This document shows, piece by piece, positions 5,382 through 9,840 of a DNA stretch of 9,840 nucleotides (position 1 is its first letter; each line of letters starts with the position of its first letter). Where the stretch lies: contig DOTV01000233.1 of assembly GCA_003520925.1 (NCBI GenBank), forward strand, positions 1 to 9,840. Reading direction: 5' to 3'. Below the pieces are notes generated by a model. That model had not been told where the DNA came from. It made no database searches and saw only the letters and a list, made by a program, of their open reading frames with translations. Source of the DNA: Bacteroidales bacterium. GTDB taxonomy: Bacteria; Bacteroidota; Bacteroidia; Bacteroidales; VadinHA17. The translations under genes were made by a program, and so were the position numbers.

Positions 5382-7898
5382 CTATTTGTTTATCAGAACA
5401 ACCAGCTCCCTGATAAACGCGTCGTCAAAATCTTTCCTGACATCGATCAGAACCTCTTTTGCTTTGGCTATCGAGTTGAATTCTCCATAAAGATATTTAT
5501 AGAAGCCATCCTCAGCAGCCGTTTCCCTAACACCTTGGTATCCAGGGAATATTTTCCTGATGTCGATGGGGTTTCTCGTTGCCTTAAGCTGTATAGTAAA
5601 TGCTTTTTTGATTACTGAGGGTTTTTCATTTATTATTGCTTTGTCAGTTTGTTCAGGGGCATTATCAAGATCATACTGATTGATGATGTAGGCGTCATTT
5701 AATCCGAGCCCTTTTAAATACCCGAGATATGTTACTGCATCAGACCTATTGTAAAATACACCAAGAGCATAAAGGTTTAGAGAATCGGTTTTGATTGTCC
5801 TTACAAAAAGCATCTCATCCTTAATCAGATTGCTGAAATACCCTGGATACAGTTCTTCCATGGTCTGTTTAAGGACAATACTGTACTTAATTGAGCTGGG
5901 CTGTCTGAGGTACCTTGGAGTATAGGCTTCCTGTCTCAGCACAACACCAGTTTTGGGATTGACAATGCCGAATGTGACTCTTCTGTTGTATTTTCTCCCT
6001 TCAGCGTTATCTGTGCCATCGGGATTCGTATTAACAGCAACAAAATTTGTTTTACCGAAAGCTTTTTTAATAAACTTACCGCCCTCAATACCCGTCATTG
6101 TGAAATATTCAATGACTGCCTGAGCTCTTTTATCGGCAAGCTTTCTATTGTATTCAGTGCTTCCTTTTGAGTCAGTATATCCTGCTACTTCTATAGTTAA
6201 TTCAGGATAATTAATAATTATATTTTTCAGAGTTTCAAGTGTTTGCTTTGCCTCATCAGTTATTTCATATTTGTCAAAATCAAAAAGAATATTCTTAATC
6301 GAGAGGAAATCACCGGCTGAGACCTTCTCAGGTGAAAGCGATGGATTCACAGCAATATAACTACCAGAATAGTAAAGAGGAAGGCTTAAAGTGATCGTAT
6401 CGGTATGATAACCGTCGTGGCTCACATAGACCTCATATTCACCAGGTTTTATATCAAAATTGAATGTCCCATCGGGATTTACGGAAATATTCTGGACTGT
6501 TTCTCCTGTTTTCAGGTTTTTCAGAGTAATGAGTGATATTTTGGGATCGACTTCCAACCCGTCCTCAAGTTTAATGGTTCCTGAAGCCTTTGTAATTTCG
6601 TCAGCCGGATCGACGGCAACAATGGCATAAATATTCCTGATATGTGACTTATCATCAAATCGGCTTGCAAGGAAACCTGGAACATTGTTATTAAGGATAA
6701 AATTGGTGTTTTCCTGAACGGTATTGAAAGCATAGGGCATTCCAACGGGTTGAGTCCATGTATTCCCTCTTTTTATAGATCTGAATACATCATTTGCACC
6801 CATAGTAATATGACCTATTGAGCTGAAAAGCAAAGCATTATTTTCAGGATCAAAGTACGGAGTGTCTTCATCATAGGGGGTGTTTATTGTGTTGCCAAGA
6901 TTTACAGGACGATCCCAGGAACCATCGGCGAGCTTCCCTGAAGTCCAGATATCCAGATCTCCTTCACCCCCGGGTCTGTTGCTCGAGAAATACATGGTTC
7001 TGCCATCAGGAGTAATAAATCCATGAGACTCCCAGTAAATTGAATTAACATTTTTTCCGACGCTTTTAATCTTTGACCATGTTGTATCGCGACGCTGGCT
7101 GTAGTAAAGATTTCCGTCTCCGCCGTCATCCATGAACATTACAAGTAATTTACCGTCACCTGTAATTGAGTTTGTGTAAAATCTGTCAAATCCCCCAAGT
7201 TGATTTGTAATATTTGAAGGTCTGCCCCATGTCTTGTTTTTATAGGAACAATAAACCTGGGTCTTGCCTTCATTCTTAACAGTAAAAATAAAAACGGAAT
7301 CATTTTTGGAAAGCACCGGATTACAGGCCCCAGGGTAGTCTTTAAGCCATGGAGTAAAATATTCGGAGATAATTCTCAGAGGCCTTTTTTTCATCTCCAT
7401 TGCATACCTGACATTCCTTATCTGAAGATCGACAAAATCCTCCTGGTAAGAATCGGATGGAGAAAGTCTCTTTTTGACATCATTGAAAAAGGTAAGTGCC
7501 TGGGGTAGACTATCGTTGCGATGGAAAGCAATAGCAAGATATAAGTATGTATCACGGGCAGCCTTTTCTCCGGTCTGCTTATACTCCTTCTCACTTGAGA
7601 CTACCCCCTTTGATGCCTTTTTCAGAAGAGAAAGGGCTTCTTCCTTTCTGCCGTCGAGATTAAGGTAGCATATTCCCAGCTTTGCTGCAAGGTTATAGTT
7701 ATCAGGATTGCTCTTCAGGAGAGGCTCAAACAGACTTGCTGCCTTCAGATAGTTTTCATCGTAATAATAGTACATGTCAGCATTCCGGAAGGCCTTCTGG
7801 AAATCTCTTACGGCAATCTCCTGGGAATATGCTGATCCAAAAACTACTAAAAGAAATGCTAAGGTGAATGATTTTTTAGCGTAGTAAAGGTGTTTCAT
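5382..7898 (-). CDS. TPR / PD40 propeller / OmpA protein with SPOR-like C-terminus (PorE-like)
   Basis: A periplasmic or outer-membrane-associated scaffold protein of 838 residues. The start is the ATG at 7898, giving a Sec signal (MKHLYYAKKSF..., hydrophobic core, likely cleavage after AYS at about residue 25); an in-frame TTG eight codons earlier is unlikely. Domains in order: TPR-like helices (about 40-150); a PD40/WD40-like beta-propeller (about 185-430) with the blade signature YFSSNRPGGEGDLDIW; a carboxypeptidase-regulatory-like beta-sandwich (about 438-510); an OmpA C-terminal peptidoglycan-binding domain (about 535-645) with ILFDFDKYEI, GYTDSKGSTEYNRKLADKRA and NRRV; then two SPOR-like repeats (about 668-740 and 765-838), the last holding FTIQLKA and DDAFIREL. 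TPR-propeller-carboxypeptidase fold-OmpA is the order known for PorE of the type IX secretion system. Unlike PorE it has no lipobox and has about 190 extra C-terminal residues, so PorE-like is a resemblance, not an orthology claim. It lies just downstream of a tandem paralogue. Confidence 0.9.
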   Translation of the reverse strand: MKHLYYAKKSFTLAFLLVVFGSAYSQEIAVRDFQKAFRNADMYYYYDENYLKAASLFEPLLKSNPDNYNLAAKLGICYLNLDGRKEEALSLLKKASKGVVSSEKEYKQTGEKAARDTYLYLAIAFHRNDSLPQALTFFNDVKKRLSPSDSYQEDFVDLQIRNVRYAMEMKKRPLRIISEYFTPWLKDYPGACNPVLSKNDSVFIFTVKNEGKTQVYCSYKNKTWGRPSNITNQLGGFDRFYTNSITGDGKLLVMFMDDGGDGNLYYSQRRDTTWSKIKSVGKNVNSIYWESHGFITPDGRTMYFSSNRPGGEGDLDIWTSGKLADGSWDRPVNLGNTINTPYDEDTPYFDPENNALLFSSIGHITMGANDVFRSIKRGNTWTQPVGMPYAFNTVQENTNFILNNNVPGFLASRFDDKSHIRNIYAIVAVDPADEITKASGTIKLEDGLEVDPKISLITLKNLKTGETVQNISVNPDGTFNFDIKPGEYEVYVSHDGYHTDTITLSLPLYYSGSYIAVNPSLSPEKVSAGDFLSIKNILFDFDKYEITDEAKQTLETLKNIIINYPELTIEVAGYTDSKGSTEYNRKLADKRAQAVIEYFTMTGIEGGKFIKKAFGKTNFVAVNTNPDGTDNAEGRKYNRRVTFGIVNPKTGVVLRQEAYTPRYLRQPSSIKYSIVLKQTMEELYPGYFSNLIKDEMLFVRTIKTDSLNLYALGVFYNRSDAVTYLGYLKGLGLNDAYIINQYDLDNAPEQTDKAIINEKPSVIKKAFTIQLKATRNPIDIRKIFPGYQGVRETAAEDGFYKYLYGEFNSIAKAKEVLIDVRKDFDDAFIRELVVLINK

Positions 7899-7935
7899 TT
7901 TTCGGGGTATTAAAAATGACAATAAATATAATGAT

Positions 7936-7964
7936 AAAACTAAAGTTTATCTGTACAACTTTAG
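7936..7964 (-). terminator. Weak stem-loop terminator or operator after the upstream PD40 gene
   Basis: A perfect 8-bp inverted repeat, CTAAAGTT (7940-7947) and AACTTTAG (7957-7964), with a 9-nt loop lies in the 91-bp gap between the two PD40 genes. On the minus strand it is followed at once by TTTT (7939-7936), which suits an intrinsic terminator for the upstream gene. The stem is AT-rich and the T-run short, so readthrough is likely, and it could instead be a protein-binding dyad or a 5' leader hairpin of the downstream gene. A TAGTTTTA -7-like element overlaps it on the same strand, without a well-spaced -33 element. Confidence 0.35.
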
Positions 7965-7989
7965 ACAAATCATCAGAAAGTAAATTTAG

Positions 7990-9840
7990 TTATTTCTTTA
8001 TAAGTATGCTAATTTCTCTGACAAAAGCATCTTTGAATTCAAGAAACTGCTTTCTCTGCAATGCAGTTTTGGCCTCATCGGCTGAAGAGTACCGGCCATA
8101 AAGATAATGATACATTCCGTCTATCTCCTTTGTTTCCCTCACACCCGTAAGACCAGGGAAGGTTTTACTTATCTCCACCTGAGCACCGGTAGCTTTAAGC
8201 TGAATAGAGTAATACCTCTGACTTGGTACAGACTTTTCTGCTGTTCCACGGGTAACTTTTTTAATGAACAGGTCATCAGGGTAACCTTTGCTAAACAGAT
8301 CGTCCCTGTGGGCATAAGCTTCAGCCTTGTCCAGAAATACACCGGTCGTGTATCTGTAAAACTTATCTATATCATTATAAAAGACCTTGATATCAGAAAC
8401 ATATTTGAAATAACTGATATCTACTGGATTAAACAATGCCATAACCTGCACGGTATAGTAAAGGATAGTTGTATCCTGCTGATCATTATCAGTCACATCA
8501 TAAACCCGGAGATTTTTAATAAGTATTTCAGGATCAATCCTGTCGACAACCGGAATATCTGAGAGATCCAACTTTTCGTATACAACCGGGGGATTCTTAT
8601 CAAGGATGATGTCTTTAAGATGAATTGTCCGGGAGGGAGTACCCTTGATTATTGCTGTATCGAGCCTCTGTGGATAATAGCCTGGTGCGGTGTACAACAG
8701 ACGGAACAAGCCCGTAGGAACAATAAAATTATAGAGCCCGGTTTTGCTATCAGGATAACCGGTATCGATTGTATCCCCTGTGACTTTGTCGGTTAGGTAT
8801 ATTACATTTTTCTCATCGAAGGTTACCACTGTATCTTTAAGACTGTATTTCCCAGAAAGTTCATATATCCTGTTAAGCCTTGAGTTTGTCAGAGTGATAT
8901 AGAAAATCTCCTTTTTCTTGTAATCGGTGGTTATTGAATAAAATCCGTTCAGGTCGTTATTAAACGGCTGAAAGAATCTGTCATCGTCAGTTGAGTTTAG
9001 CGGGAATCCAAGATTTTCAGGTGATTGCCATTTGCTCCCGTTCCCGCTGCTCCTGAAAATATCGTATCCTCCCATACCCTTATGTCCTTCTGAACTGAAG
9101 TACAACAGGGAATCATTAAATGTAATAAAGGGCGTATCCTCATTGAATTCAGTATTTACAGCGCTGCCCAGGTTAAGTGCGGGACCCCATTCTCCCAATG
9201 CATCCTTTTCCGAGAGATATATATCAAGTCCTCCCTGACCTCCATTCCTGTTGGATGTAAAATAGAGGCTTTTCCCATTTGCAGAGACTGAAGCATGGGA
9301 TTCGTAAAATTTAGTGTTAATGTTACTGTTCAGTTTTTTGATAGGGGTCCACTTTCCATTAGTATATTCAGCTGAATATATATTTCCATCAAAATTATCT
9401 TCTTTGTAAAGGAAAAGCACTGTTCCATCACCATTAAGGGAACACGATGAACAATCATCTCCGGCTTTAAGCTGTTCATTAATTTCGATCGGAGACTGCC
9501 ATTTATTTCGGATTTTCTTTGAGAACATGATTGCATTCAGCAATCCTCTACGTTCAGTATATACAATCGTATTCCCGTCAAAGCTGACCGCAGGATTTTC
9601 ATTTATTGAACCCTGGCTGAATTCCTGGCTTACTATCTTTTTACTGATGGCGAGGGGATTTTCTACAAAACTTATGGCATTATTGCATGCCTGGATCTGT
9701 TGATCAATATAAGCCAGGTTTTTCATGCCACCCCTCTTTACCGTCTCATTTGCAAGCGTTTTAAACTTATTAAAAGTACTAAGTGCTTTTTCGAGTTCAT
9801 TATTGATCATATATGCCCTCGCAAGAAAGAAATAGGCATC
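7990..9840 (-). CDS. TPR / PD40 propeller protein with SPOR-like repeats, 5' end outside the window
   Basis: The frame is open to the right edge, so the gene is truncated by the window; 616 codons are visible. The Met codon at 9810 is internal: the codons before it read DAYFFLARAY and continue into MINNELEKALSTFNK, which together make a TPR motif. After the TPR helices comes a PD40 propeller (about 9600-8900) with LYFTSNRNGGQGGLDIY and LLYFSSEGHKGMGGYDIF. A carboxypeptidase-regulatory-like fold follows (about 8870-8600), then a short acidic linker and two SPOR-like repeats (about 8465-8255 and 8212-7993). The last repeat is roughly half identical by hand alignment to the end of the downstream protein (shared IQLKAT, FPG, GVRET, YLYG, DAF). 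No OmpA domain is found where the neighbour has one. A signal peptide is expected beyond the edge. It is probably a periplasmic scaffold related to PorE-like proteins; its exact role is unknown. Confidence 0.88.
   Translation of the reverse strand, partial: DAYFFLARAYMINNELEKALSTFNKFKTLANETVKRGGMKNLAYIDQQIQACNNAISFVENPLAISKKIVSQEFSQGSINENPAVSFDGNTIVYTERRGLLNAIMFSKKIRNKWQSPIEINEQLKAGDDCSSCSLNGDGTVLFLYKEDNFDGNIYSAEYTNGKWTPIKKLNSNINTKFYESHASVSANGKSLYFTSNRNGGQGGLDIYLSEKDALGEWGPALNLGSAVNTEFNEDTPFITFNDSLLYFSSEGHKGMGGYDIFRSSGNGSKWQSPENLGFPLNSTDDDRFFQPFNNDLNGFYSITTDYKKKEIFYITLTNSRLNRIYELSGKYSLKDTVVTFDEKNVIYLTDKVTGDTIDTGYPDSKTGLYNFIVPTGLFRLLYTAPGYYPQRLDTAIIKGTPSRTIHLKDIILDKNPPVVYEKLDLSDIPVVDRIDPEILIKNLRVYDVTDNDQQDTTILYYTVQVMALFNPVDISYFKYVSDIKVFYNDIDKFYRYTTGVFLDKAEAYAHRDDLFSKGYPDDLFIKKVTRGTAEKSVPSQRYYSIQLKATGAQVEISKTFPGLTGVRETKEIDGMYHYLYGRYSSADEAKTALQRKQFLEFKDAFVREISILIKK

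Noticed and set aside
7899..7922. A longer start (TTG) for the OmpA/PD40 protein
   Set aside because: The ATG at 7898 gives a normal signal peptide; the extension adds eight residues from AT-rich spacer with a rare start codon.
8107..8562. A 151-codon plus-strand frame in the partial PD40 gene
   Set aside because: It is antisense to the SPOR-like repeats conserved between the two paralogues.
9781..9810. The Met at 9810 as the start of the upstream PD40 protein
   Set aside because: The frame stays open to the window edge and the residues before it complete a TPR helix, so it is an internal Met.

Overview
The window comes from a member of the Bacteroidetes, probably the Bacteroidales/Marinilabiliales side. 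Three things point there: lipoprotein-type and Sec signal peptides on envelope proteins; TAnnTTTG-like -7 promoter elements with few recognisable Shine-Dalgarno sequences; and TPR / PD40 beta-propeller / OmpA / SPOR-like proteins of the kind associated with the type IX secretion and gliding envelope machinery. No phage, transposon, CRISPR array or integrase is visible, so this looks like chromosomal housekeeping and envelope sequence.

Layout. At the left edge a tRNA-Ser(UGA) is read leftwards (30-118). A 170-bp spacer follows, holding two GC-rich stem-loops and what look like back-to-back promoters. A rightward gene (289-2397) encodes a lipoprotein M3-family peptidyl-dipeptidase (Dcp). It converges on a leftward lipoprotein gene with a DUF6786-like, sugar-mutarotase-type sequence (2495-3739). 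The 97 bp between their stops are almost wholly a dyad of degenerate 9-bp repeats. Divergent from the second lipoprotein is a nearly leaderless rightward gene for an RlmN/Cfr-family radical SAM rRNA methyltransferase (3828-4835). It ends 2 bp from the stop of a leftward GNAT acetyltransferase (4838-5362).

The right half is a leftward set of three genes: a partial PD40 protein running off the window (7990-9840), a second PD40 protein with an OmpA domain (5382-7898), and the GNAT gene 19 bp further on. The two PD40 proteins are tandem paralogues. Both have TPR, propeller, a carboxypeptidase-regulatory-like fold and two SPOR-like C-terminal repeats, but only the second has the OmpA peptidoglycan-binding domain between the fold and the repeats. 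The domain order recalls PorE of the type IX secretion system, extended at the C-terminus.

Most of the window is ordinary. The points most worth a second look are the mixed RlmN/Cfr signature of the methyltransferase, the OmpA-plus/OmpA-minus paralogue pair, and the palindromic nonamer array between the two lipoprotein genes.
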